Source: Cordia subcordata
Taxonomy: Eukaryota; Streptophyta; Magnoliopsida; Boraginales; Cordiaceae
Reading direction: 5' to 3'
NCBI GenBank assembly: GCA_028554755.1
Contig: JAPTOF010000020.1
Coordinates: 2,919,001 to 2,983,000, forward strand
Length of the DNA stretch: 64,000 bases
Shown: in pieces, positions 46,222-58,898 of the stretch
Numbering within the stretch: position 1 is the first letter of the stretch
Layout: each line of letters starts with the position of its first letter
Notes under the pieces: model-generated
The model's database searches: none
The model's input: only the letters and a program-made list of their open reading frames with translations
Told to the model about the DNA's origin: nothing
Position numbers and translations under genes: made by a program

Positions 46222-46474
46222 CCCCCCAAATTCGAAGTGGGAAAACCACACGGCACCGCACAAATCCGCCTGTGAACACACATTGCTAACAAAGAAAGCT
46301 GTCGTACCCTATATAATATCAGCAAGCAACAAATGGAGTAATGTTTTTCGAACTGTATTTGGGGCCATTCCTTATCCACTCCTTTGTCTTTAAACCCTTA
46401 CAAAACCTAGTGCAATCTCAGGAAATAAAATTTTCATTTTATTGGAAAAGCTTCTTGGCTTTTAGCTTTAATTT

Positions 46475-47189
46475 TGGGAGAATGTCATTTCTCCTCATGA
46501 ATTGTAGCATAAATCCCAAACTCCCCCATCAAAATTTATTTTTACCCACTTTCCCCCATGATAGTAAGTTTCACCAAACAATGCCTTATCTTAATTATTC
46601 TTTTAGTTTTTGTGTTAAGTTTTTAAATTGTTAGTTTAAAAAAAATTGTACTTTGAAATTAAAAAAAATTAATTTGATACACACACATATATAAAAGAAG
46701 ATTTTATTTAATTTTTTTTATTAATTTGTATAATAACTATTTTTACTTTCTTATTTTTATTTCTAAATGGTTAGTTAGTTGAAAACATGATGTGATTAGA
46801 TAGGAAAAAATAATTCAATTTGAAATATATATTAGAAAATAATTGTTTTAAAGTGAATTTAATTTTTCTTTAATAATGTGTATAGGGCAGTTTTTGTAAA
46901 ATAAGTAGCTTTTTTTTCTTTTTCTTTGTATTTTTATTTTTTAATTCTTTATTTTATTAGTGACTCATCGATCTATTGAATGATTTTATTAATTTTTTTT
47001 TGTCTTCTATCGTTCTTTTTATTTTTTTTCTCTTTTGGGTCATAAAATTGAAAAAAAAAATAAAGATGCCTTTAATATACGGCTTTGTTTAGGAAAATTG
47101 AAGTCATGGGAGAATATGGGTAAAACTAAAATTTCATGGAGGAATTAAAGATTTAACTGAAAACTCATGGGGGGAAATGGGATTTACCC
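46475..47189. mobile_element. Mutator-like non-autonomous element, 715 bp
   Basis: TIRs of about 110 bp match imperfectly. The left inner strand reads GGGAGAATGTCATTTCTCC and the right reads GGGTAAATCCCATTTCCCC on the minus strand, and both continue through CTCCC(C)CAT and TTTTTACCCA-type blocks. CTTTAATTT (9 bp) flanks both ends at 46466-46474 and 47190-47198. Long TIRs with a 9-bp duplication fit a MULE. The centre is AT-rich and non-coding. Confidence 0.75.
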
Positions 47190-47274
47190 CTTTAATTTAT
47201 GCATTCATGTATTAGATGAATGACCATTTCTACCCTTTGTATTACCATTTCTTTGCTCCATAATAATAATTTAA

Positions 47275-47625
47275 GTATTTTTTTATGAGTTTAAAAGTTA
47301 AAGCTAACTTGTTTAATTAATTTTTAAAAAGAACTTTTACGTAAAAGTTAAAGTAAATAAAAAAGTTGAGACTAGAAGCTCCAAATTGGAATTTTTCTAA
47401 AAAAAAGATTTCTAAGAAATGGTTTTTATAGTATGTAAGATTTTTTTCCCTTTTTCTCTAAAATAGATTCCATATTTTTTAAATTTAATATTGCACCAAG
47501 GACAATTAAAAGTTCAATCTAAAAATATAAGGCCAAACAATTAACCATTTTTATTCTACGTTTTGGTGCAAAAATCTTTACAAGGTAAATAGCCAAAATT
47601 TCATAGTTAGGTCAAACATTGACTA
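47275..47625. mobile_element. MITE-like element related to the carbonic-anhydrase intron elements
   Basis: Interior blocks (TTTCTAAAAAAAAGATTTC, ATTCCATATTTTTTAAATT, TCATAGTTAGGTCAAACA) follow the order seen at 30538-30942. The ends are eroded. Confidence 0.4.
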
Positions 47626-50197
47626 ATTAATATTCATTATTAATTGCAAATTTACTCATATTCATTATTTTCACCTCATATATGTCACGAATTATGTAAT
47701 TAGCAATATTTAAATACTAATTGTCCGTTCAGAGGCATTAAGAAAGCTTTGTCTAGTTAATGATATATGCAAATTAAGTACTCAGTTAAAAAAATGAATT
47801 AACCTTACATAAATGAAAATTGTACATGAGTTAAGAAAAGGTTTCTCATTAATAAGTGCTAAGAAGAACTCTTGATAGGTTTGATCCCTTATTGTTTAGA
47901 GTAGATAAATGCTTTTGACATCCAGAGATGAAAGCTAGACAAAAAAGTAAAAGAAAATAATGAATTCTAGATGTCTCATTTCCCAAAATGTAGTTGTAAT
48001 TCACTTATATATATATAAACAGAAAAAAAGATAATCACAATGGGTTATCATAAGCCACATATAACTCATACAAATAATATGTATAACTAAAAACCATGAC
48101 TAATGAACTGTATTAAAGGTCATGCCTATTTGTTGAACATGATTTTTTGTTAATTCTAAGAAACTCAAAATCAAGCAAACCAAACGCAACTTTGATTTTC
48201 GTGTGAAATGTATGTGCATTCATCCTAGAATTCATTGAAACATTTGACAAAGTGGAAAAAAGGACTTGTTTGAAACATGCATGAATAGCCATATATTCCC
48301 ATCATGGAAGTATTTTAAAAAGCAAATTTTGCCACGTAAAGATTGTTTTCTATAACCATTGTTCAAGTAGGACTTTGTTTTATTGAACATGAATCTCTTC
48401 AATGATTAATTTGACTTTTGATCCCCATATATAATGGCTCTTTTTTTTTTTTTTTTTGGCTCTAGAGTTGTCGTGAAGATGTTTATTGGCAAATTTAATG
48501 CTCAAAATTTAAATCACAAGTCTTATAAATTTAGAATAATTGTTTTAATATCAAAATCTATTGTTTAAAATGATTAATTTAGATTATTATTATTTAAATA
48601 CATGAGACATACGGATCAAAAGAATTAATGATTGTGGTTGAAATTAGTCAGTAGTTTCTGGAAAAGGTTTGCATCATCAGGGGAAGTTCATATCAATCCG
48701 CAGTAGGCATGTGAGTTGAATTGGCGTACCAACAACAAGACAAGCAGACTCGAAATTTCTCGTAGTGGCTGATGCTCAACGATTAGTTTCCACGTCAATA
48801 ATTTGAGAAATATTACTCAGTAATTATTATTTAATTAAAGCTCTTAATATATAGTCGCAGATATGCCATATGAATGCTAAAATTTCATTATAAGGTTTGA
48901 GGTCAGGAGACTTCATTTAGACCCTTGATTTCGTTTTGGATACGTGACTTTAATCAACACTATCATCGAAAAAATTGTCAAAAAAGTATGTTTTTTTTCT
49001 TTTTCAAAAAGTCAAATCTATCAAGTACACGGAAGAAAATAATCGATATAAACTCTAAATTCTATGATTCCGATGTAACAAATTAAAATATACTAGCTAG
49101 TGTGCGTGCATTGGGTTTTTTATCAGAACTTTAATCTGTGATAATTTTGTTTTTATTTTCTTCATCATGGAAAAGATTATAGGCTGTGTGATATCCTCAA
49201 AATTTGAAAATATTTATGTTATTACAAGATTTGAAAAATATTTATATACTGTTAATGCCCCCATTAAGGATATTGAATAGATAATTACACTGAACAAATA
49301 AAATCAAAGGCATTATTGTAAATCTTTGTTCAAAATTTGCAAACGTATAGGCATAAAAATAGACCGTTATTACGATGTCACTACATTAAAAAAATGTGTT
49401 TATTAATTAATTTCTAGAAAACGTTGACTGAACTTAACCAATTTTTATTTACATTAAATGGTTATTGAGCTCAAAGTGATGATCATTAATTACAGAATGG
49501 ACTAATCAATTTAAAAAAGAAACATATATTCCTTTCCTGCCTGTTTTCTTATCACAAATTTACCTTTTTTTTATCTAACAATTTTTTTTTTTTTTTGGAG
49601 TTGATTATTTATCTGTTTCAGTTTATAATCTTTACTTCAATATATAAAGCCATAAAGAATTCAACAAATTTCGTGGTGGACTTGAATGAGTGATAAGGAC
49701 TTGAAAACTCTATGGAATATAATACTTGGTAAACAACAAAATGGGAGTGTGACAAGAAAAATAAGATTATGAGAACATGAAAATGACTTATTGAGAACTT
49801 TTAAATTGTTTAAAGGAGCCCCACAACTCACATGTTTCTTTTCCTCTTTCTTTTTTCTTTGGTTTTCTTTTACCTGCCTTCATCACTTGGGTTAATTTTT
49901 ATGACAACTTAGTTATTCCTTCTTCTTTTTGTTGATATATAACATTGGAAATGAAATACAAGAGTTATAATATAATCCCTCTCAATGAGACATTAATCAT
50001 CAAAATACAATGAAATCATTATTTTGAAATATTATTGACCCAATTGAATGGAATCGACTTTTTTTTCTTTCCTTGTTTTTTATGAGGCAGGTTCTCTGAG
50101 TGAAAGAGAATCTTTTATAACAACTTTGCGACTGATATTTGATAGGATATTGGCATTTCTCAATTGGGAAATTATTTATCCTAACCATTTTGCAAGG

Positions 50198-50236
<39 letters not shown>

Positions 50237-50433
50237 TCCAAGGGGTGCGCGGAGTACTAATCAATCAAGTGGTACTTATAATCAGATATTTTTTAAAAAT
50301 ATATACTCTTGTCACAAGTATTACTTATTTATTAGTTAATAAAAATATGAAGTATCAGAATGTGCTTGTGTACTGTAAAATTTATATCGTCGAAAAGGGA
50401 AAATGAACAAGACTATGGGTATGCTTAAAGCCA

Positions 50434-50996
50434 ATGTTTTGAAATCGGACTAGACCGGCCGGTCGAACCGATCTGACCGGAAACTAGTAAAATAGGGGGG
50501 CCAAGTAGCATTTAAAAATCAAAAAGCTAAAAAATAAGAAAAAACTGTTTAGACCTGGCGAAGCAGTTGGCCCGCTAAAATCGGTCAAACCCGACTTTTG
50601 TAAATTTATTAGGCTGCATATTATTTTAATTTGTTGGGTTTAACTTTATTGATTGCCACAGCCCAAAACAACTAAAAGAGTGGGAAAAAATAAGAAAACA
50701 AAATCTATAGCAATAAGCATGTAATCAGGAGTTAGCAATTTGAATATTTGATTGCCAATGATGTTTATGTGACTGTTTATCTTATTTTTTGAAACATTTT
50801 TACATTTCACATATAAATTATGTTATAATTTAGTCTTTACTCTTTACTGAACGCAGAAAAAACTAAAATATGGAGATAGCGTTATGTGAAAGTCAGTCGA
50901 GTCGGACCACTGGTTCGATCAGTCAGACTAATTGACCTGAGAACAAGTAAGGTGTCTGATTCACTAGTCGGTCTAATTTTTAAAACACTGTTCAAA
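50434..50996. mobile_element. About 560-bp foldback element with CCGGCCGG-rich termini
   Basis: The left end AATGTTTTGAAATCGGACTA leads into GACCGGCCGGTCGAACCGAT. The right end on the minus strand reads AGTGTTTTAAAAATTAGACC, then CGAACCAGTGGTCCGACT. Such termini recur in plant MULE-type foldbacks as I remember them. The flanking duplication is not clear. Confidence 0.55.
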
Positions 50997-52212
50997 GGCT
51001 TATTTATTACAGATTTTGCCCTTGTCACGGGCTTTTTGTCCATGAGGCTGATGTCCAAGCTCCAAGTTCACTCATCGCCTTTACTAATAATGCAAATTGT
51101 TGGAAAGTGAGAAGTTGAGTGACTGGATCACAAAAAGTTTTGACAAAAAAAAGAAAAAAAGAAAAAAGCCTTGGCAGCATAAAACAAAAAACACTAGAGA
51201 GAGGGTTAAACGCGTTTAAGGATCCAGTTGACGAGCGACTGTCAACCAACCACGCGTTGACATTTGTACATTTTACGCGGCTTCTTCCCCAGTTAAATCT
51301 CAAAAAAAGAAAAAGAAAATTCTCACCTCTATTCTTTTATATGCTTCTCTCTTCACAAGTGCACCATACATGGACTGCTTTTGGCCCCCACTTTTTGATC
51401 AAAATCCTGTTTTTACTATTCTCATCTCTGTGTTTGTGCTGATGCTACGTTCGATAAGATCAAAAGAATAACGGAAATAACGAGTCGTTCAAGTTGTTAA
51501 TACTATTTTTTTTAGAATAATCGTTGGTTCAATCTAATTTTAATTACAAATGGAAAATTTTAATAAAAAGACTAATTTAAAAAGAATAAAAATAGTACTC
51601 TAATGAAGATACATGGAATGCATTAAAAGAAATGAGAATGTCTTTTATTGAGATCATATGTATGGTAAGACATTTTCGACTATCGTGTGGAAGAAATTTT
51701 TTAATATTTCTTGACAATTCGATTGTAAAGGTTTGGTAAGCATAAACCTTTTTTTTATTTGTTACGAAATTAAATTTGGAAAGTAAAAAAAGTGTATAAT
51801 TTTGTTAACAGTTACTAAAGGCAGGACAACAAAACCCAAAAAAAGAAAGAAAAGAAAAAGAAACATGCATTAATTATGTTTCCGAACAAAATCTCCCACG
51901 TCGTAAAGTAAGACACCGAGAATGCAAGCACACATTAACAAAGTTAATTACCATAAATTATTATCCAGTTACTAACAAAAACCAAACCAAAATAGGAAAA
52001 AGGCAAAGAAAATATAAGGAAAATACAACCCTATTAAATAAATAAAAAAGGAAAAAAAGAGAAAAAGGCAAAAAGCAAAATCTGCATTAAATCAGCCTTA
52101 AGAAACCTTTTCTGCAGAGGGGGAAAAAAAAAGAAAAAAACCCAGTAAACACCCACATAACCACCTCCCCCCGCCCCCCCCCCCCCCAACCAAGAAAACA
52201 CCCCACAATCTG

Positions 52213-52219
52213 TATAAAA
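52213..52219 (+). promoter_or_regulatory. TATA box of the BURP gene
   Basis: TATAAAA lies 109 bp upstream of the ATG. The leader between is C/A-rich (CACACACT-type) and free of ATG. A C-run of 15 or so bases sits just upstream at about 52170-52188. Confidence 0.75.
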
Positions 52220-52321
52220 CCAGCCCCTTCAACCAAAACCAACCCACCAACACTCAGTCATCCCTCACAAACACACACTCTCACACACAAAAAAAAAGAC
52301 ACACATATTCACAGTAAAACA

Positions 52322-54820
52322 ATGAACAAGCTTAAGCAGCCCACCCCACCACCACCTCTCATCCTCTTCTTCCATCTAACCTTGTGCTTCTTCTTACTAT
52401 CTCCATCTTTCAATGTAAGTATATCAAACACAACCTTAACCATATTCCTCGTAGCTTTGTTTGTTATTGCAAGTTCTGTATGTTTTTAACACTTTTGTTC
52501 AAATGTATCATCGTCTGTAATATGTTTAATGTAATGTATATTACTTTCAAGCAATGTTTTATTTTTTTTCCTTTTCCCGCTTACAAAGTTCTTTCTTTTT
52601 TTTTTTTGTCCTTGTTGCAAAAATTTGTATAACAATTTGACTAATATCTATGTATGGATACAAGCTGTGTAGATACAAGAACTCCCTATGGTAATATGTT
52701 ATGTTATTCGGGTAACACTTTATTAGGTAATATTACATTAATGGTATTGTGTTAGGTAACTCGTATGGTAAGAATTTTATTATTGAATAAAAAACCATGG
52801 AAGTACAGTGGAGTGTCGTGATATGTAACAATGCTCGTGTTTTGAATTAATTAACTTATAATATGTCTTGTCTGGTATCAGGTGTCGTGATATGGAACAA
52901 TGCTCGTATTGTTGAATTAATTAACTTGTAGTATGTGATATGTAACCATGCTCAGCGTTGTTGAATTAAATGACTTGTAGTGTATGGTGTTTGGTGTGAA
53001 TGCAGGTGGGAGTGACCGGAGAGGGCGCCGGAGGGAACCCATTTACGCCGAAGGCTTACCTGATCCGTTATTGGAAGAAGCAAATCTCGAATGACTTGCC
53101 AAAGCCTTGGTTCCTCCTCAACAAGGCATCACCATTGAACCCCGTGGAATTGGCGACTTTTTCAAAACTCGCGGATCAAAACTCGCTCTCAACCCAACTC
53201 CCGGCCTTGTGCAAATCCGCTGACCTCCTTTGCTTCCCCGATTTGTCCCCGAGCTTGGAGAAGCACGAGTCCAATGCGAAATTTGCGAGTTATTTGAACA
53301 AGAACTTCACCAACTATGGGACGAATCGACTCGGAGGTGTTGACTCATTCAAGAACTACTCTGATGGGGATAACCTCCCAGTTGACTCGTTCCGTAGATA
53401 CAGTCGTGACTCGACCGGTCACCAAGATAAATTTTCCGGCTATGCCACTGATGCCAATGTCGTTGATCAGAGCTTCAGTACCTATGGCACCACTGCGACT
53501 GGTGGTGCCGGGGATTTTAGCACCTACAATGATCAAGTCAATGTTCCAAATCTTCATTTCACTTCATACTCAGATGCGGCAAATGGTCGGAAGCAAGCTT
53601 TCACCACTTACACAAGTAATGCGAATTCAGGGAATGAAGCATTCACTAGCTATGGGAAGAATGGTAACGGAGCTAGCAACGATTTCGCATCTTATGGTAA
53701 AGACTCGAATGTCATGGGCTCGAGTTTTTCCAATTATGGCCAAACAGCCAATGGAGCTAATGATACATTCACTTCCTATGGTCCTGATGGTAATGTGCCT
53801 GAAAATAACTTCAAGGCTTACGGTGATGGTGGCAATGCGGCTGCAGAAACGTTCAAGAATTATCGTGATCACTCCAATGTTGGAGATGATTCTTTCCAGT
53901 CTTATGGTAAAGGTTCCAATGCAGCTGAGGTAAATTTCTTGAACTATGGCCAATCTTTCAATGAAGGCACTGATAAATTCACAGGGTATGGCCAAAATGC
54001 AAAAGGTCAAACCGTTGGGTTCAAGACTTATGGTGTGAATAATACCTTTAAAGAGTATGCACAGAAGGGTGTGTCTTTTGCTAGGTACATTAATGAGAGC
54101 AGTGAAGTTTTGGCTTCCTTAAAGGAGAATGGCAAAGTGGTAAAGAACAGGTGGGTTGAACCTGGGAAATTTTTCAGGGAAGAGATGTTGAAATCCGGAG
54201 TTGTGATGCCTATGCCTGACATAAGGGATAAAATGCCCAAGAGGTCGTTTTTGCCCCGGCTCATCGCAACCAAATTACCATTTTCAACTTCTAAAATTGG
54301 TGAGCTGAAGAAGATTTTCCGTGCGGCAGATGACTCTACAATGACTAGTATGTTGACTGATTCCTTGAGCGAGTGCGAGAGGCCGCCTAGCCGGGATGAG
54401 ACTAAGCGGTGTGTCAGCTCGGCCGAGGACATGATTGACTTTGCCACCTCAGTGCTAGGCCGGAATGTGGTGGTGCGGACAACAGAGAACACGAAAGGGT
54501 CAAACAGTAACATCATGATCGGATCAGTTACGGGAATCAATGGCGGAAAAGTCACCAAATCGGTGTCTTGTCATCAGAGTTTGTTCCCTTACTTGCTCTA
54601 TTACTGCCATTCAGTTCCTAAGGTCCGAGTGTATGAAGCAGAGATATTGGATCCAAAATTGAAGGCTAAGATCAACCACGGAGTTGCCATCTGTCATTTG
54701 GACACGTCAGCATGGAGCCCTGGCCATGGAGCCTTCGTTGCTTTGGGTTCAGGTCCTGGAAAGATTGAAGTTTGCCATTGGATCTTTGAGAATGATATGA
54801 CTTGGACAGTAGCAGATTGA
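52322..54820 (+). CDS. Polygalacturonase-1 non-catalytic subunit beta-like protein (BURP domain)
   Basis: Exons 52322-52414 and 53006-54820 give 635 residues, close to tomato PG1-beta (about 630). Exon 1 encodes a Pro-rich start and a signal peptide (LILFFHLTLCFFLLSPS). Residues 32 to about 131 are the pro-segment (ENPFTPKAYLIRYW-type, here GNPFTPKAYLIRYWKKQISN). Residues 132-392 hold about 20 F-x-x-Y repeats with a period near 14 residues (for example FTSYGPDGNV, FKAYGDGGNA). Several N-glycosylation sequons are present (NFT, NYS, NDT, NNT, NES). The BURP domain covers about 420-635, starting FFREEMLKSG, with its CH motifs in SCHQS, YYCHSVP, AICHLD and VCHWIFEN. The family is secreted, binds cell-wall pectin and modulates polygalacturonase and wall expansion. 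Everything is intact. Confidence 0.95.
52814..52990. repeat. Imperfect tandem repeat in the BURP gene intron
   Basis: Three units of 55-68 bp share GTGATATG(T/G)AAC(A/C)ATGCTC, TTGAATTAA and ACTTGTAGTATG. The array ends directly before the acceptor of exon 2. Confidence 0.75.
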
Positions 54821-55952
54821 ATTTGAAGGGTGTAGCAAGTTCGTGTTAAACTGGGTGTGTTACAAAAATGTGAACCACTGGTTTGACCTGATATTTAACT
54901 CATTTATAGTGTCTTTAGATTCATATTTAAGTTCACAATTGAACAGTTTATTGAGTTATTATTACAATTATTATGTTAATGATCTAGACTTGGATTTATT
55001 ACAAATTGAGAAAAAGAAAAAGTTGTTCGAAACTCCGACGAGCAACTTTACTTCACGTTGCACCTTTTCCAATAGATGATTTCCATGTCGTCTTATAATT
55101 ATATGAGCAAGCAATGTTAGCGCATGTGATTCTACCCCATGTGTACTGCTTTTTCTTTGCCCCTTGTTGCTAATGTTCACAGAATATCCAAAATCGAGAC
55201 TTTGATTTTCTTGTAACATTATCATATTGCTACCAGAAAATTCAAATCCGTTCGGATTTCGATGGTAACGAGTTGTAATGGTGTTGGAGGCAGATTGACT
55301 GCAATGATGGGCATGGCCGTGAAAGCATGGCAACTTTCACGCAAGAATCAGCTCAATGTTTAATTTGCTGCAGAAAATCTAGTGAGAAACTGGTGCAGAG
55401 AGTACTACAAATATGGTCAATGGAGACAGTTGAGAAGTGAAACATCCCAGGCTAGCACACAAACGATGTACACTCACGTGCACGACGGAAAAGCCTTGTG
55501 GCAACAATTAGGTGGTCCTCAGAACCCCCCCCCCCCACCCCCAACAGTGTGGTCTTATAATGGATGGGATAGGCCATCCGCCAGCTGTTGTGGGGCCACC
55601 GCTTTTTAACTCCTCTAACTTCATCTTCAATATCTCCAACTGAATTAGTGGGGTAAGACTTGATTATGATTTCCGATCATCAACTTTTTAATCCAATGGC
55701 CAAAATAAGAATGGTAACTCAGCTCCTAAGTACTGCTACTGCAGATGATACCTTTTGTCTTTTAGGAGCATAAAGCTGTCATCAATAGCTCAATCTTGCA
55801 TTGAATGTGAAGATGAGGTGAATTATTTGTGTTGGGTAAGAGTTATTTTTACCAAAATCTACGTTCATTTAATGCTATAAGTATAGGGTCAATTGATGAT
55901 TGTTATCTTGATAAACAAACCTGCGTGCTACACAACTGATCCTGGCTTGCAG

Positions 55953-56052
55953 GGGATTAAGAAATAGTTCAAATGGTTGAAATTATCTATTTTGGGGTGT
56001 GAGGTTCTATGTTCGATTCCATGGAGGTGGGGGCTTCACCAAAAGAAACAAC
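55953..56052 (+). mobile_element. Very short (100-bp) tRNA-like SINE with 17-bp target duplication
   Basis: CTGAT(C/T)CTGGCTTGCAG flanks the element at 55936-55952 and 56053-56069. Inside are an A-box-like ATAGTTCAAATGGTTGAAA and a B-box GTTCGATTCC. The body ends ACCAAAAGAAACAA without a long poly(A) tail. Confidence 0.8.
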
Positions 56053-58639
56053 CTGATTCTGGCTTGCAGCAACAGATAGATGAACATGACCAAATTCAGA
56101 ATTCTAGTAATGAGCATTAACTTTACTACACCATCCTGGGGTGCAAGAGATTAAAAACGTCAAACTTTTTGACCTAAAAAAAGAAAAAGATCAAACCTAT
56201 TAGCCTTCCAGGACACGGTTTCAGATGGAGTTATCAGAAGCCTAGTGACGACTACTGGTCAATTTTTTACCAGATTCATTAACTCCGAAGCAGGTATCAG
56301 ACATACAACGTGAAATTGTAATATGAATAAGCGTGAAGTCATAATATGGATGAACATTAAGTCGTAATAAGGGACAATTTAACACAAAATAGAATAATAC
56401 GAGGATTTGTAAACTTGATGTCAAGCACCGAATTGACCTTTTAGTTTTTCCATACAAAGCATGGCAATTGAAAAGCTTTCTAAATTTCCATGCATTGACG
56501 TGGTTGCAAAACATGATTCATTTCATGTGGATCCAATCTATAAAAACAAATGATGAGCAAATATATGTCTACCTACTTAGCTACCAAAACTTAGTTTTTC
56601 TTGGATCAATAATTCATCAGTATCTACGGATGAAAATTTGACTTTGGAGCATATCAAAAAGACTTTATTCTTGTTTTTTTCCCCCAAACCAAAAAAAAAA
56701 AAAATTCGTTAGGCCCATATGGAAAAGAATATAGAGAAGTTCATGTGCCTATTAGTTACCTAACATGATCAGGGATTTGTTTAGTCTTACACAATAAATA
56801 TAATAGACATATCAAATCCGTCATAATTTGATTTTTATTACTTGTATTTTTGTGTGACCTCATCATTTCAAGATTAACTTTACAATATTGTAGTACACCC
56901 TAAAACATGAACCCGATCAATCAAGATAAGAGTTAAACTCAAATTTTTGTTGCACCGATTAACACTTTCACCGTTTGTTCTTTTTCCTTATGAAGAAGAC
57001 GACCAAATTTCTGGAAGCAAAACTGAGTTTCGCTGTAGCTTGAATCATACATTGCAGAAGTCTTTGTCATGAAATCTCTTTTTTTTTTTTTTTTCCCTAT
57101 AGACAATCAAAATCCATGCGAAGCTGTCAGTGAGCAATTGAGCATTTGAGCCAGGTGCTTAGTTTGAAAGGATGATATCGGTTGCTTTCATATAGTAACG
57201 ATGAAAATTTGTTAAATCAATTGGAGATATGTATTATATCATAATCAGTAAGAGTAAATTGAACATAATTTAGTGGACCATCCATAATAATATCCTGGAA
57301 CTTTCAAGATTGCTACTCTAGCGAAAACAATTGGCACAATTGTTTAGAAGTCTCCTCACCTCACTGAAAATAAAAGATTCAACTGTGTGTTGGAGAATAG
57401 CTGCTTTTAAGGACGAAATTAGACTTTGAAAATAACCTTTTAAAAAGAGAAAAAAATAAAAGAATTGTCTTGATTGTTGTTAAAAAAGAACAGAAGGGGG
57501 GCAATGTGGTTTTTAACACTTATTTTATAAGGGGCGCAAATTTGAACTTTTAAATTTTTTAATAATTTCTTAGACAACAATTTTTTTAAAAAATATAAAT
57601 AAATACATAAAGGTCAATTGCCCCCTTCTCCATAGTGTACCTTCGCCCTTGGTTGCTTGACATCAGCAATAGTAAAACCGACGCAGACAAAATCGTCATC
57701 TACATTCTTTAACGCTCTTGTAAGACCACTCCAAAATATATAGATGTTTTACGTGAAAAAATCTTAACATTTAAGTATATCGTATAAAGTCTTAAGTCAT
57801 TTTTTTTGTTAACTAATTAGTCTTTATGTTGAAACCTCAGTGATTCTTAACATAGTATAATAGTTAGGCTTTTGATTTAGTCTTTGCGTTACGCATATGC
57901 ATCTCATCTGTTCCAGGCTGGTAACCCATCCCTACAAGACCATCCAAGTTTAATCCGTTTATCAACGTGGTGTAGACATTATTTCGGTTCATATATGAAA
58001 GGTTATTAAAACACAAATTGATTTTTACGACGAATCCTCAATAATTCTAAACAACTATCTCATCATCCAAACGTCAAAATGTATCCTTTAAACATAAAAA
58101 TGTGATGCTTTTAATTAAACATTGCGCGTCTATATGTTTGCTTGAGAGAGTGTGAGTAGTAAGACTAGAAGTCACAATCTCATGGGGACAGCAACAGCAT
58201 GATCAACATCAAATTTTGGCGGAGCAGGTACAAGTGATCTTGGATTCTCTTAACCGAAAAAGCATCATTGGTATATTACTCCTAAGGATTAGTTGCCGTA
58301 ATTTATATGGGGTTTGGTATGATCTTAAAATAAGACATCAGTCTTATTTGTCAGTTTATGTAAAGATAATCTTTTCTTATTTGTAATTGTATAAAATTAG
58401 ATGGATTTTGATTATGTAAATATTATAACGCTCGCTAAAATAAAACTCTGGATCGCCTTTGACGACCCAGTGTGCTGAAAGTGAATTCGCATCAACCAAA
58501 TATAGAACGCACATTAGAACTAGAGATAAATTTGGGCTGGTCACCAGCCCAAAAGAGAAAATTTCGCAGCGTGGAAGTTGGATCAATAGGTTGATGTTCG
58601 GAAAACTGAACCTGGGCTTTTCAGTAAAACAGATGAAGA

Positions 58640-58898
58640 GCCCGTTTCATTTACATTGTGCAGCTGGTTTGCTCATAGGTGAATTGTCTTTTTTCTAAAA
58701 GTGTTTTTTTTATATATTTTTTTAAAAAAAATTGATAAGCTAAACTTTCTAACTTCTAGAAAAAGTTGAATTTAATTATTTTTTTTTCATAATTTCAACT
58801 TTTCTGGAGGCAAATTTAGTACTTATTACAAAAAGAATATATATTTTACCCAAAAACAATGCTTTTTATGAAAAAAAAAGTCAACCTAAACAGGCACA
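58640..58898. mobile_element. MITE family M2, diverged copy 6
   Basis: The right end (AAAAAGTCAACCTAAACAGGC) and interior order (AACTTCTAGAAAAAGTTGAA, AGTACTTATTACAAAA) follow the M2 pattern. The left terminus is lost. Confidence 0.45.

Larger units (their letters stand above)
33850..52200. other. 18-kb gene desert
   Basis: I found no intact gene. The open frames are short, mostly A/T-driven or inside repeats (for example the TA-repeat frames at 46064-46393 and 50139-50339). The stretch contains M2 MITEs, SINEs, a deleted Copia element, a local tandem duplication, a microsatellite duplication, a Mutator-like element and a large foldback, each listed. A more G+C-rich patch at about 43540-43640 is unexplained. 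Near 51180-51290 several GTTGAC and ACGCG motifs cluster upstream of the BURP gene. Confidence 0.6.

Noticed and set aside
46064..46393. Overlapping frames rich in Tyr-Ile repeats
   Set aside because: They translate a (TA)n(CA)n microsatellite and are not genes. The same applies to 50048-50339.
53316..53933. 205-codon frame on the plus strand inside the BURP gene, plus long minus-strand frames at 53627-54558
   Set aside because: They are frame shadows produced by the regular repeats and codon bias of the BURP exon. Their Met/Ile-rich translations match no domain.
55382..55609. 75-codon frame with a Pro run
   Set aside because: The Pro run comes from a C homopolymer. There is no start context, intron partner or recognisable domain.
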